From positions 868,001 through 932,000 of the forward strand of contig JAWUZG010000332.1 in the NCBI GenBank assembly GCA_036785705.1: a stretch of 64,000 nucleotides of DNA, given 5' to 3'. Below the pieces are notes generated by a model, which ran no database searches, had not been told where the DNA came from, and worked only from the letters and a program-made list of their open reading frames with translations. How positions within the stretch are numbered: the first letter of the stretch is position 1; each line of letters starts with the position of its first letter. The position numbers and the translations under genes are program-made. The DNA is from Acanthornis magna. Its lineage: Eukaryota; Chordata; Aves; Passeriformes; Acanthizidae. Shown piece by piece: positions 10,281 to 23,230 of the stretch.

Positions 10281-11575
10281 GGATTTTAATAAGGTAACAT
10301 TAGTCTATAGCTTCATTTTCCTAATATATCTTTCTTCTTTGAAGATGATAATGGAATTATCTAAATTGGGGTCTAGGATCATAGAAGAGGTTAGTGGAAA
10401 GAGTCCATTTTATGTAAGACATAAAAGGGGATAAAAAAGTATCATTTTTGGAACATTTTATCATAATTTAAGCTTTCAGTGAAGAAGTTTGAATTATTTT
10501 ATTCACCAATTGTACCATTTCTAAAAACGCTGCTTGATACCTACTCTTACCATTTTTAGATTCTTACCTATTTTGTGTTGATTGTTGGTAGCTTGAACTT
10601 CCATTCAGCTGTCTTTGGGAAGCTTGCAAAATTTTGTAAAATCCCAGAAAATTTCCAGCATTACCTTCTATCTGATGCCTATTGAACTTGCTATGCAACT
10701 CCTCTCTGGCTGTCAGTTGGAAAAGCTGCGAGTGCATTTCTGACTTAGTTCAGGCTTCTCGGCAGCTTTCTCTGGGGCACAATTTTTTTTTAATTATGCT
10801 CCCAGGCACTGCTTGGAGCCATTTCAGTTTGTGATGAGAACAGAGTAAGCAATCTGTGTTCCTGCAAGCAGGTGAGGAAAGAAAGTACTAATCAGCACTA
10901 GCGCTTCAGAGGACTTGGAAAAAGTTTCTGCCTGTTATTAGGAGTTTCTGATTTAAACCATTGAATCAAACTTTTGTGCCACCTTCTGTTGAGCTGCACC
11001 CTTACAGTTTGGAAAGTTAAGTTCTGTGTCTCTGGCCTAAGAAGTCCTAAACTGCATTGCCTGGAACTTCCAGTTCATAACTTAAAAATAGAGGAAAAAA
11101 TTAGTTCTCTCCCCAATAGGCAGAGTTATTGCTTTGTTCTTTCAAGAAAAAAAACAACCTGAAACTTACTTTCCATTTCCAATGAATGGGGAGCTTGGGG
11201 GTTGAGAGGTGGAAATGAAAAACTTGCTTAAGCTTAAACGTGTAAGTGCAGCTTATAAAGGAATCTAGCAAAACTTTGTTGTGCAGGTATGTCAGAAATT
11301 GTTTGGGTTTATTTGGTTTTATTTTTCATCCAAGTTTAGGGAAGTCCTTTAAAATAGCCTAGGTGCCAGAGTTGTATCACGATGTTTTGAATAAGTAAGT
11401 CAGCAGCAGGATTTGGATTTGTGATTATTTGAAAATACCACAACGAAAACTTAGGGTACTTAGCTCTTTTCTGTTCTGTTCCTGAAGTCTTGGGTGTAAT
11501 CAGGACCCACAAAAGTAACAGGTTTTGAAAAACTCTGTTTCTAGGGTCTTGTAAAGAGTAGCAGAAATGCACAGT
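10281..11575. other. AT-rich noncoding DNA around the 66-nt segment
   Basis: Apart from 10806-10871 nothing is recognisable. A T/G-rich stretch at about 11296-11330 is the complement type of the A/C tracts found elsewhere in the window. Confidence 0.5.
10806..10871 (+). other. Exon-like segment, 66 nt
   Basis: A long T-rich tract at 10782-10800 ends in CCCAG at 10801-10805, and the segment ends CAG|GTGAGG. Its length is 66 nt (22 codons), which keeps the reading frame. Only the frame beginning GCA CTG is open; it encodes a peptide starting ALLGAIS and ending CSCKQ, with four Cys. An internal AGA|GTAAGC could serve as an alternative donor. I recognise no protein family. It could be a cassette exon of a plus-strand gene or a decoy. 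Confidence 0.25.
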
Positions 11576-11622
11576 AATCACAGAATGGCTAAGGCTGGAA
11601 GGGTCCAACCTCCCCGCTCAGC
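11576..11622 (-). mobile_element. CR1 LINE 3' tail fragment
   Basis: The plus strand reads AATCACAGAATGGCT, then GGCTGGAAGGGTCCAACC. This is the reverse complement of the terminal CR1 sequence (GGT..CCTTCCAACC then the ATTCTGTG octamer). About 47 bases survive, so this is a very short, 5'-truncated minus-strand copy. Confidence 0.75.
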
Positions 11623-14328
11623 CTCTTGGAAACAGTAAATTTGCATTGGGTAACTCTATGGAAACAGCACTTGAGACAAGAGGCAATGAAAATACTTTTA
11701 TGTTTTGGTTCTCTAGGCAGGTAAGCAAATACCCTGGAAAAAAGTTAAAAAGTGAACAAAACAATTTAAACAATTTAGGAATTTTCTGTTCCTGTGTCTA
11801 TATTTATAGTAAACCATGCTTAAAGTGGTCAGCAAGGAATATTTGCTCTCATCACGAGATACATCTTTGCTCATAGTGAGAAAGACTGGAGATTCGTAAT
11901 AGACCCAAAGTGAAAGGACAGTTTGTGTGTCATCAACATCAGGGGGATATCGGATCATACATCTTTACCTGACAAGAAGTAGCAATTTAATCTGACAAGT
12001 TTCCTGCCAATGAGGACAGCTTTAGGAGTTCAGGTGCCTTGGTGGAGATTTGACATGTCACTGAGGGATGTTGTGCACAAGCTTGACAATAAACTCGAAC
12101 TTGCTAATGCATTTAGGGTTGCTGTGAAAATTTATTAGAAACCACAGTCTGTAAAATTACTGCACTCCAGAAATGTTTTTCCTTCCCTGCTGAATATATG
12201 TGATATTTAATGCATAACACATGTTTAAAAACTTGTTTCGTGATCATGTAAAACAAATCTACAGTAATGCCCATGAAATGGCAAGGAATTTAGTTAAAGC
12301 ATGTGAGAATAAACAGAAGGGGAGGGCTGCCTGCTGGAGCCAGAGGAGAAGCCTGCCCAGACTGAAGGTTTGATTGCTGAATTGATGTTGTCCTGCTTGG
12401 AAATCTTCATATGCCTGGAGAGGGATCTGAAGGCTTGTGGCCTTGAGGTGCATGCAAAGCCTCCAGAGATATCTGAGGAACTCTTGCAGGCTCATGATAT
12501 GCGTACTGGACCAAAGCTTGCAGACACCTTTCAGCAAACACTCCAAATGTCCTTTTAATTCTGGCTGCTGTCTGAACATGAAGGAAAAATAATTTTGTGG
12601 TTTTTTCACTAAAGTAACTTATTTCGATATCAAGTGAAAGAAATTTACTTAATATGCAGCTGATGTTGTAAGCTTGATTTGGGGATTTTTGAGGTGTTTG
12701 GGATAAGGTGTTCCTAATCCCAAATGGTGAAGCAGATCTCATAGCAGTTCAGCACTCCAAGATGTGTTGACAAATGCCACCTGGAAGGATATTAGTTACG
12801 AACTCACAAAATTTGTGAATAAACTTCAGAATGAAAGAAGTGTGTTTAAAAAGACTGGAAAGAATTGAAGGATCTGCCAGAGTGTTTTCAAGCATAGAGC
12901 CTTTTTTGAATCATTTCCCTGTTAGTTCTTGATAACCCTTGGAGAAAGGCATGTTTAACACACCTACCTTTCCTAATGTGGATGTTTCTATAATTTCTAA
13001 CCAGGCAGTCATCTTGAGATTTCATGGTAACAGAAAAAAGTATCATTGCTTGAAAATGTCATTGATGGCTGATGAAAGATGAATCACCCTACTCTTGCTG
13101 CACACCTTGACTTCAGCTGAGGTAGATGTCTGGGACAAACTGTCTATAACAATGTTTGGATAGATTTTTGTAGTTATCAATATTAAGGTGGGTTATGTTA
13201 CCAAAATCCTTACTCTTCTTTCTAATGGTTACTTTCAGTCAAAAGGTGAGTAAATTAAATGACAGAGTCTGTTCCAGCATAGATCTAACTTGGTACTTAT
13301 CAAGGCTGGGAAAATCCCAAGAATGTTTCAAAGCTGGTTTAGTTTGTCCTAATTTGTTCCTTTTATTCTTTTAGTACAGAGAGAATGTATTGATCTCAGA
13401 AGTTAATGAAAAGCCTAAAAAAGGTCTCCAGAGAGTCCTTCCAATGGCTTTCAAACACATTACAACCAATTAGGAAACCAAGGTCACTCTGAGTGTCACT
13501 GGTGGCTGGAGCCAGTCTGACAGAGTGCAAGAGGGAGCTGTACTCAGGGTGGACTCACACCTTCCACTTGCCTTTGCTTTCTCTCAAGGCTCTCTGTAGC
13601 TGCAGTTGCTCACTAATTGCACACTTTGGCTCTCCTTTTGGCATATTTCTGGCATGTGGTGACATCAGCATTCTAATTATGTTTTAATTAAGAGTAATTC
13701 ATGGACTTAACAGCATGCCTTGGCAGCTGGGATCTTGTGGGGAAAGAGGCTTGAAAGAAGGGAAGCCAGTTGTGTAGGGTAGTGCCTGCAAGGGGACACT
13801 CTTTTATTAAAATTCCTTGGACAGCAACTTGTATTTTGTAAGTGATAATAAAAGAGCAAAGGTCACTTTGGGAACCTGGGCTCTATGTAATTTTATGATA
13901 TTAGGCCTGATGACATAATTTTTTTCTACTGACTCTTGAGATGGCTTTTTAAATGCTGTAGCCACTTGACCATTGAACTGCAGAGAGTGAGCCCTATTCA
14001 AAGCTAATTCATACTGGAAGACAGTTATATTTTAGTAATGAACAAGAATATCCTGTTTTGGGTGTAGAATTATTGTTAAAATATTCTCAAAATAGATCTG
14101 AAATAAAATGGAAAATCCAGGTACATTTTTTGTTTAAACAAATATTGTAATAATAAGCTTAATACTGAAAGACTCCAGGATTTTGCTGAGATGTCAGAAC
14201 TATAATTCTTTAGCAGATTATTTTGTGGGGGGCGGGTAGGCATGTCTGTTCTACTAGAAAGTAATGGCCTTTCTGGACAAGTCTTTGTCATGTTTATTGT
14301 TTGTGTACATCTGTTCTTTGTCTGCCAG
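11623..14328. other. Noncoding DNA, no gene recognised
   Basis: Open frames on both strands at 12259-12742 have no convincing start, splice context or domain. At 13237-13247 an acceptor (ACTTTCAG) is separated by only seven bases from a donor (GTGAGTAA). At about 11717-11722 TCTCTAGGCAG runs straight into GTAAGC. Both are noted as splice curiosities only. Confidence 0.5.
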
Positions 14329-14394
14329 ACCTCCATTATTGCCCTGAACCTGCAGCAGCCCCCAGCCTCGAATGCTTTTCTGCTGGAGGGGCTG
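14329..14394 (+). other. Exon-like segment, 66 nt, weak donor
   Basis: The pyrimidine-rich stretch CTGTTCTTTGTCTGCCAG is followed by 22 open codons starting TSIIALNLQQPP, rich in G/C-ending codons compared with the surrounding DNA. The donor would be CTG|GTGAAC, which is poor. A second frame is open too, and the first frame stays open past the donor to about 14535. No family is recognised. It could be an exon, a relic, or G+C-driven chance. Confidence 0.2.
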
Positions 14395-17300
14395 GTGAAC
14401 TCCAGTGTGCAAGAGCAGCCTATCCAGCGCCAGTCTGGAAAGTGCATTGCTCAAACTGTCTCATCCACCTTTGCGCTCTTTATTTGTTTCTCTCCCCTGC
14501 TACTTCAGGGGGATCAGCTGTGTGTTGCCAATTAGGCTCATCAACATTGTCAATAACAGATGTGGAGCTCCTGGTAATCCCCCACCCTTGTTAGTGGACT
14601 GCAAGGGCTTCTGGCAGTTTGTGATGAGATTTAACCCTTATCCCCCATGGGGAGCCAAGTCACTCTGTCAAAGACCAGGAGTAATTTTGTTCTGTATTTT
14701 AAGGGTTCTTTTACCACTGTCTTAGTCCCAGTTGGTTTGATTAGGCTCTGGTTTTGGCTCTGGGTTCCAGCTTGCAGGAAAACATAATTAACTTCATCAC
14801 AAATCAATATGAAAATGATATTTGAAGAACTCTGCTTCAAGCTAAAGGTAATTGCAAGAGGTTTCATTATCTGTCAAGTAGATTATTTGGACATGTTTTG
14901 AAATGCAAGCTGCAAGCAAAACTTTTCGGTTACCAGCAAGCATACCATTACAGGGCGGACCTGGAAATGTGTTCATTAGGCAGGATGCTCAAAGATTTCA
15001 GCTTTTGCACACTTACTGTCACTTTTGCTAGGGGCAACCCTCAATGCATGTTCTTTATTTATTCCAAGATGAGGCAACTTCAGTGCTCCTGCTACGGTGA
15101 CTCTGCTCCTCCCAGGGGAGTGATTCTGTTTAGGGAGAATGTAACACTTGGTGACTTCTGCAAACAAGTAGAAATCAAAGTGGTCTAGACTGTAAATTTG
15201 ATCCTGTGAAGATCTGTCTTGCAGGGTACAGTTTTCTCGAAAGAGCAAGTTCTAACTAATCTGAACATTTTTTGCCATCTTACTGATGGCAGGGGTTGTT
15301 GGTCTAAACATGCCAGGGAACCTGTAGGTGAATAAGAAACTTACAGATTTGTTCTCTGGCCCTTAAATAAGAGTGGAGGAGTGTCACAGCAGAGTGCTTG
15401 TGTTTTCTCTGAGCTCAAGAATAAAATTGGAGGCCTGCCACAATAATGAGTCTGAATTACTGTCTAATGACTAATAGTGTTAAGATAAATATTTAGCATC
15501 TGAAGTTGCTGTCTCATGAGCAACCTCTACAGAGTGACACATCAAAGTATTTATGTACATGATGCTATGGACCCTTGAAACTGTGAACCAAACAAGTAAG
15601 CAAAATCTCAGCTGGGTGTTTTGTGAGCCACTTGCAGGTCTGAGCAGCAGTCAGTGACAGGATGATGCTCGTGAGCCTCTGCCTTTTGGTGCAGGTGACA
15701 ATAAGTCAAGAACTTGGAAAAGCATAGCACAAAATTGGAATTTAATTTCAGAAGGTATCATAATTTTTATTTTTTTTTAATTTGGCAAAGACTGTATGAG
15801 AGCCTAAGGAACAATTTCTATCAGGAAGATGAATTACAGTGCTAGAATAATACATACTGATCTGAAATGAGCTGAGAGTATTTGACTTGTCTGAATTGCA
15901 GTGTCGAACAATGGTCTTGTGCTCACCAGTAATGTTCTTGATGCATTTAACTATTGAGACTGTGTGTTCTGGGATACCTTAAAATCTGAACTCCAACTGA
16001 AGCAAAGAACTTTGCTGATGCACTTTTTTTTTTTTTTTGTTAATCAATGCAGTAATTTTTGTCAAAGCTGAACAGAACATCCCAAGCTTTTGTTTCACTC
16101 AGAAATGTTAGTAGAAATTTAAATACCAATAACAGATTTGCTTCACAACACCATGGCTGATGGATTATTGATTCATAATAAAGTTTTAATCCCCTGGATA
16201 TTGAGTAAATTATGAAACTATTACAGTAATGCCAGTGCATTCCATCTCATTTGTCATTAGCAAGTTACAAATTATTTAACTTTGGTGCTTTGTCAGCAAA
16301 ACTTTGTTCAAATTAGATTTGCACAAGTTAACGCCCACAACAAATTTTTGAAGTGAGTTATGAATCACTTGAAATGAGCTGTTATTGATGAGTGCGTAGA
16401 AGTTTGTACTTGAATTCTATCTGAGGGGAGACTCTAGGTTTTTTGGAAGGTAACTTGTAAGTGTTAATCTTCAAAAGGAGTTTAACAAAATATTCTGTAC
16501 CAGGATGAGTTCATTCTCAATGATTATTTTCCTGCTGGTTTTGCTGAGCCCATGGGATGTGTGGGAAAGGCATTTCATGGGAAAATGTACACTGGGGTGA
16601 CATGCAGGTCTGTTTATGTCACTCTGTAGATTGGCAGAGCAGGGGAGTTTCTGGAGGATATTAAGTAAAAACACAAATTGTCAACTGCGTGTGGACTGTG
16701 CAGATAAGCTTCCATAACCAGAAGTCACATACCCTTGCCTAAATTAGGATCAAATCACAATTGTTTCATAGCCCTGTGTGTTGACTTGTACTTTCTTTGT
16801 ATGTCTGAAAAGTGGGTTTTCATTTACTCTGCTATCAATTCCTGATTTGATATCTTTGGGTTTCCCATGGCAACAGATTTCTTTGTGACTGAGTGAGTAT
16901 CATTTTCTTGCTTTGGGTGTTAGCAGTGTTAGCTAAGGTATGAATACAAAGCCTCAAACAAAGGGCTGGTAAAACACAGTTTTCAAGGAATTCTTTCCTT
17001 GAACCTTAACTGTTGTGTTGGTGGTTTTGGATTTTTTTTTTTTAAGCATTAATTGGGTGTATGATTTCTTATCCATATAGTGCATGTAAATACTGCAAGG
17101 TTCAATAGCGAGAGTTTTTGTAAGCAAAATACCTTTAGTGCTTGAGATCAGAACTGTTGTGGAAAGCTGAATGAAGAGCTCTACTTGGTTTATTTATTGC
17201 TTTTTGCATAACTTGTGATCACTTAAACTCTTGGGAGAGACTGTGATGCTAATTACAAAAATATAACACTATTCTTCCCTCTTCATAGAAACACCTAATT

Positions 17301-20300
17301 TTATTTTCACTTTTGTAGGTGGTTTCTGTGGGAAAACCACTCTTTGCCCAATAAATTCAGTTACTTTAAGATTAGCTATGTCCACAACTGCTGTCCTGAT
17401 AGAAGCATTTTTTCATCCCCAGGAATTACATTCACAAAATGTGAGATGCATCCTAAAGAGCATCAGGCTCTCTTCCAAGAGACATGATGTTGACAGAAAC
17501 ACGTTGTATGAGGAATTAATCTTTCCTCTTCCTGATTTGTTTTATTGTGTGTAATAACTCCCCCAGGCAGCAAGAGTTAGTAGTTGCACTGCTGCAACTT
17601 GGAGCATCAAAACCAATGGGATGGAAAGCTAAAACAATTCTCATAATTAACAATCAGTCAGAAAACAAACAAAGCACAAATGCAACATTTCACTGCCATG
17701 TATTTCTGCCTGATAACAACATGCAAACTTTTGATAAGAATTTCTTATTACAGTGACCATTTGAGATCTGGAACTTTAGATTATTAGGAACAATTTTACT
17801 CAATTGAACAATTTGATTCAAGCTGCTTAAATCAAGTTCTAGTTCGCTTACTCTGGCATGACCTGCCAAGCTGGTCTTTCCTCAAAAAGCTATAGGTGCA
17901 AGTAGTTCTCTGTTAATATTTGTTCAATGAAAAGGAAATAGTTTTTAAAAATAAAATTAAAAAAACAACTAAGTAAAAGCCGTTCATGCAATTTTTATTC
18001 CTAGTAGAAAAAAATAATGGCTCTAACAAATAGCCAGAAGCAGATAATGATGAAATCACATGGAAGTACTTTATATGACACTGTGTTGCAGTTGGACAAA
18101 AGCCAATTTTGTCCAGTTTTGCTGCCCTGAATATTGCAAGAGCCAATCGCAAATATCTCTTGACCATCCAGTCACTTGATTTTTTCTTCTGATCTCTTTC
18201 ACCACAATCTTAACCCAGTGTAGATATGTTGCTAAGAACATGAAACTGTGGTAAAACTTCATTCTGAAAACATGAACTTGTTCTTATTTTTGTGTCATAC
18301 TCTGGCTTTATTCTGTCACTTGTAATGCAGAGATTGGAAATCAATGAGTTTGACGATACTTGTTTAACTGCCAGGATATTTTCCCACTATTCCAGCCAAT
18401 GTGCTGTAGCTGTGTGAGAAGTAACATCAAAGCACATTTTGTTAATTTATTATTTTCCTCAACGTTTAATGTTTGCTGCTCTGCATCTGTATTCCTTATG
18501 CCTGTCTTACCTCTAACTTTTGATACATGAGAAATAGGAACCTATCATTTCAGTCAATTGGTTAGCAAGATGAATATTGTTTGACTAACTTTGTCAATAC
18601 TGTTTTAACATTAAAAATGAAGGAACTGTACAAAACCTGGTAGAGTAGCAATGAACTCTTAGTGTAATGTGAAACCTAGGCTTAAAGTATTTATGAAAAG
18701 TCATACCTGCTGGTTTAGAAGGACAGGACTTGCCACGTGCTGGTTGCTGCACGCACAGTGGATGGTCATGCAATGTGGATAAGATGAATCTTTGAAGTGG
18801 CCTGAAATATTATCCATTTGTCCAGGAGTTAGTTAATTTGCTGTTTTCCTTTTTTTTATTCTTGTTTAAATGGTAATTTGCAAAAAGATTCATGAAGTCC
18901 CCAAACAAACCCACCAGTAAGCATAACATTTATCAGGCAGTAATCACTGCCAGTGTTTGAAGGATGACATTATTGCAAATGGAACTAGCAATGGTTGAAA
19001 TAGCACTGAGCAACTCTTACAGTTGCAAGACATTTATTCTTCATCAGGATGCAAAGTGGAAGGGCGTCTCTTCATGTGATCATTTTTTATAGTAGATATT
19101 AATGGCTATTTATTAAGACTAAAACTTGGGTACAGCAAAAAAGCTCTCCTCAACTCTATTTTTAGGTAATACTGTATGATTGATAAAGCATGATATTGAT
19201 AATTCATCACAATAAGAAAAAAGATTAAAATCTTTGTTTAATAGGTTTATTTTTCATCATGTATTGAATTATGAGAACTCAGCATCATAAATCTTTGTTA
19301 GAGAGGGAGGATATTTCCTTTGCAGGTCTGCAGATTGGATTTCTGTAAAATTGTTAGCATGTTAGAAAATTATTAAAAAGAATAGAAGTACACAATTTCG
19401 AAGGCGGTTATTTTGTAATTGGACCCAGCTTGCTTAGGTAGTCAGTAAACTGCTGCAGAACTAGGATCCTGTGTGGACTCTGCTTTTAAAAATGTGTGGT
19501 TGCAAGGAGAGGACGTCTTTCTAAGCACCAGTAAAATTCTCCATTCCCAAGGGTTTTAATCAACCATCCTCTAGGTGTGGGCAATCACGTTTTAAATAAT
19601 ATTTAAGGAATAGTTGCCTTTTGACTATAAAATCATGTTCAGTTTTACTTATGTAAATATTTTGGGCAAACTGAAGCACTTTCCTTCTAAGTTTGAAGAT
19701 GAAGTTCAGTACTACAGCCCTCAAACGGTACCACACATACTGCTCCTGTGTTGTGAGTATAAGAACAAAGGAAAGAACTTGGAGGTTTTTTGTTTTTATT
19801 AGCCTGTAGCAGATCTAAGAAATGCACATCTAAGTATGTCCAACTGCTTAAAGAAACAATTTCCATTATTTTATGCAGATTTTCACATACCTTTTTTGCC
19901 TCTTAAATATGGAGCACTTCTTTATCAAGCAGCAGGAAGCTTTATAGTGTTTTGCACCAGTCATTTTAGTGTTACCATAAAACCTCCTTTCCCCTTACAC
20001 CTATAAAACTCATAATTTGCTGCAAGCTCAGTGGAGTCGTTTGTAATATTATTTTAGGTTTAGTCTTTACCATGAGCCCAATGGGCAGATTTACTGTGGA
20101 AAATGAGACTATAGGTTGAATGGGAATTTTTTGAGAGTTTTCTACAGGGACAAAAGATTTTGCTGTTGCATGGATTTCTACTTGATACTATGTTTATATA
20201 GTAATTAGGTTTTTTTAAAAAACTAAGTTTTTAGTCCTTCATCAAAGTAGTATTTTGAAGAAGAAAAGAAATTACAGTAATTGACATGCAATTTAATCTT

Positions 20301-23206
20301 CTGTGACTTTGTTTGTATGAAGCCCTACGATTTATAAAGAAATGTTTGAGGTATGCTTTTTGATGTGTCTGAGAGATGAAGACCTACAAATTGCTCAGGC
20401 CTGGATGATGTACCTTGACATTCATTTCAGAGTAAAGAACTTCGATAGAGCAATTAGAAATGAACTGAGACACTCTGTTATACCTGGCAATCTGAAATTA
20501 ATTTGGTGCATTAGTTCATTATAGCACAAGCTTCACATTTAAATATCAAAAATGTGGTAATTGTATTTGCAGATTAGTTTTGTATTTTTCTGCTTTCCAT
20601 GATACATGGGCAGCTGTCATTGCTAATCTCAGGGAAATGCAATCAGAGAGAGTTTTATTTTTTTATTTACAGCGTTTGCAGCTTTTTTTGCTATGGTAAC
20701 AAAAGCTTTATGAAGCCTTTTGTCTCTGGATCTCAAAACTATGGAGATGATGACCTACCCTTGAACCATAGCTATACAATGTTTCCCAATGGTGAAAGGC
20801 TCTCTGTTGTAAATGAGTAAACCAACTGAGTTTGTTCTGACATTTATGAAAGGGGGGGAGGGAGAAAGCACAGCTTGGTTCCATTAAAAATGACAATTCC
20901 ATTTTAAGTATTGGTTTTGAATAGATTTGGGAATTAAAGCTTGACTCTGCACTGGAAGCTGTCCCTTAATGCAGGTTGCTAACAGGAATGCAGCTCTGGA
21001 AGTGAATTGTGAGGGGACAAGCAGAGGCAGGGCCCCTTCAGGGTCCCTTCAGTGCTGCAGTCTGCCTCACCATGACAGGGACCACAGTGCCTTCACTTCA
21101 ACATGTTCTTTGATGATATTTCCATATGTAATCTGATAAATAATATCTTTGACTTCCTGTGTTTGGGGTAAAAGGCACAGCTGAGTCATGTCATTACTGA
21201 AATAAGATTTATATTAATTGCTGTTTGGGTCCTTAAATTGATTATGTGCTCTGACATCTTGGAGACACTTAGTTTATCCTAAAGACTTGTCCTTGTAATC
21301 TAAAGAGGCCTCTTATTCATGCCTGTTACTGTCATGTCCTATTCCTAAATGAACTGCTGCCCTCTGGGGCCTGAACTAAATCCTTGAAAATACTTAGACT
21401 GAAAACTTTCTTCCAGTTTTGAATGAATTCTAGTGAATAACTCAAATAGCTATTATCCTACTTAAGGAACTGCAGCTGGTTTCATGTTCTCCTGCTTTTT
21501 TTTACTTGTATACCATAATTTTTAAGTAAACCTGTTCAATATTGCTAAAACACATCTAGCTGGAATAAAAATAATGTATTGCCTGAGGTATTCGCCTTAT
21601 TTAGGACATCTAGTTTGGACTGCAAGGTAAGGAGCCTCAGCTTCATGAATAGCCAAGGGAGTCTGAGGAAAACTGCTCCATTAAATTAACGTTATGATTA
21701 CCCACGTGTTATTTCTAGCCTTCAGTGGATCCTATATGAGGGCCTGCACATCTGGTTAAATCAAGCCCTCCCTTAAAGAATGGGTGTTCCAATGTCTGCA
21801 GCTCATTTATTTTTGTCTATCTTTAAATGAACATCTTTTGCTTAGCCTCAACACCTTACCATTTATCTGTGAAGTGGTGCCTTCCCTATCAGCAGTCCCC
21901 TTCAGCAATTCCCAAGCCCCTAAAAGAGCTCTGGGGCAGTGTCTCTGGGCTATGTCTTTTTTAATATTCTTGAACACTGTCTTTTCCCTTGCTTTCTGCT
22001 TGAGCCCCTCCAAAGACTACTTTTCAGCTTTGCTGCTTGCACTTTGCTCTACTTCTATGTTCCTGAATTTCATATTTGTTATCAGTAAGGATTTCTCCTC
22101 TGCTGCAATCTAGTTCAGGTTGGGGCTCCATTAAATCAGTAACTGATCAACTGATTGTGGAAATTAAGAAGGGGAATTGACTTCTGTTGGGGTTTTTTTT
22201 TTTTGTCATCATCTAAGTTAGTCGTCGCCTTTGTTACTGTAGGACACGGGACCAGTCTGCCCTGCACTGGAGGGTGCAGGTGCCACCAGGCTGAGCTGGG
22301 CTCGTGCTTTGGCTGGCTGGGCCATCATCTGTCCCTGTCCCAGGGTGCCAGCACAGCTGTCCTCTCGCAGCCTGTGGGCTCAGAGCAGTGGCTGCCTGCA
22401 AGGGCAGGTGTCTGGCTCTGTGAGCAGACGCTCCTGCAGCTGGGTGCTGTTTGTCACTATAATGAGTTGGCTTCTTACCATCTCATCTCTGAATTCCCTT
22501 AATGTGCTTGTAACCACCAGTCCCCATATTGTGGCCACGGGCTGATTTATGGCGTCCTGTCTTGCTGACCACTCCGCTGAAGCTTCGTGTGTGCTGTTAA
22601 AGCATGTGGAATGTTTGATGTGGTTTTAAAGCACCTGAATGGTCTAAATATCATGGTGCCCAAATTGTGCCTTTTGCCCCAGGGAATAAGATCATCTGCC
22701 CCCAACATATCCTTCTCCTTTCTTGCATTGGGTCACTTAGCCAAAAATAATACTGACAGTCATAAAAGAACTTTACAGCTCCTGAAAGCTACTGGAAAAG
22801 ATCATTAGCTGCATATGAAATTTGCTTCATTTGTTGACAAGTGGATGAAAATATGCAAGAATATAAGATTTCAGGTAACTATTTACTCCCCTCTGCGGCA
22901 TAAGTAGGTGGAGCATTGTTTGAATGCTTTACTCTTGACCTTCATCCACAGGACCCCCCTCTTAGAGAGGATTTCTGTCTGATTACCTGAGGATGCAGGA
23001 TAGTTACACATAAAACTGTGCCTCATATTTATAAAAGTTTATTAATTATTCCTTCAATAATACCTTTTTACTCCAGCTGGTTTGGATCTAAGCTGCTTCT
23101 AAATACAGCTTATATTTTTAAAGCCCAAGAAAATGGGCATACAAATATGAACATTTGTTAGGGAATTTAAATTTTTAACAAGGTTTTCACTTGTCAGTTT
23201 CCTTAC
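14395..23206. other. Long noncoding stretch
   Basis: AT-rich with scattered homopolymers (15 T at about 16024-16038; about 12 T at 17032-17043 and 22193-22204). A G+C-richer patch lies at 22240-22450. At 19141-19167 a 20-base pyrimidine tract ends in TTTTTAG joined directly to GTAATA. Near 21181 there is an AP-1/MAF-like GCTGAGTCAT. CACGTG E-boxes occur singly near 18736 and 21703. No gene or recognisable mobile element. Confidence 0.55.
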
Positions 23207-23230
23207 CTGGATTTTCCTTAGTGATATTCC
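23207..23230 (-). other. Candidate 24-nt microexon
   Basis: On the minus strand, GTAACAACTTTTCCCCAG precedes 24 bases that end in CAG|GTAAGG, both good splice consensus matches. Twenty-four nt keeps the frame, and frame 0 is open (G-I-S-L-R-K-I-Q). Real vertebrate microexons of 3-27 nt have this architecture, but decoys of the same form exist. Confidence 0.2.

Noticed and set aside
12259..12742. Overlapping minus frames of 116 and 111 codons
   Set aside because: No domain, no convincing splice context; compatible with chance.
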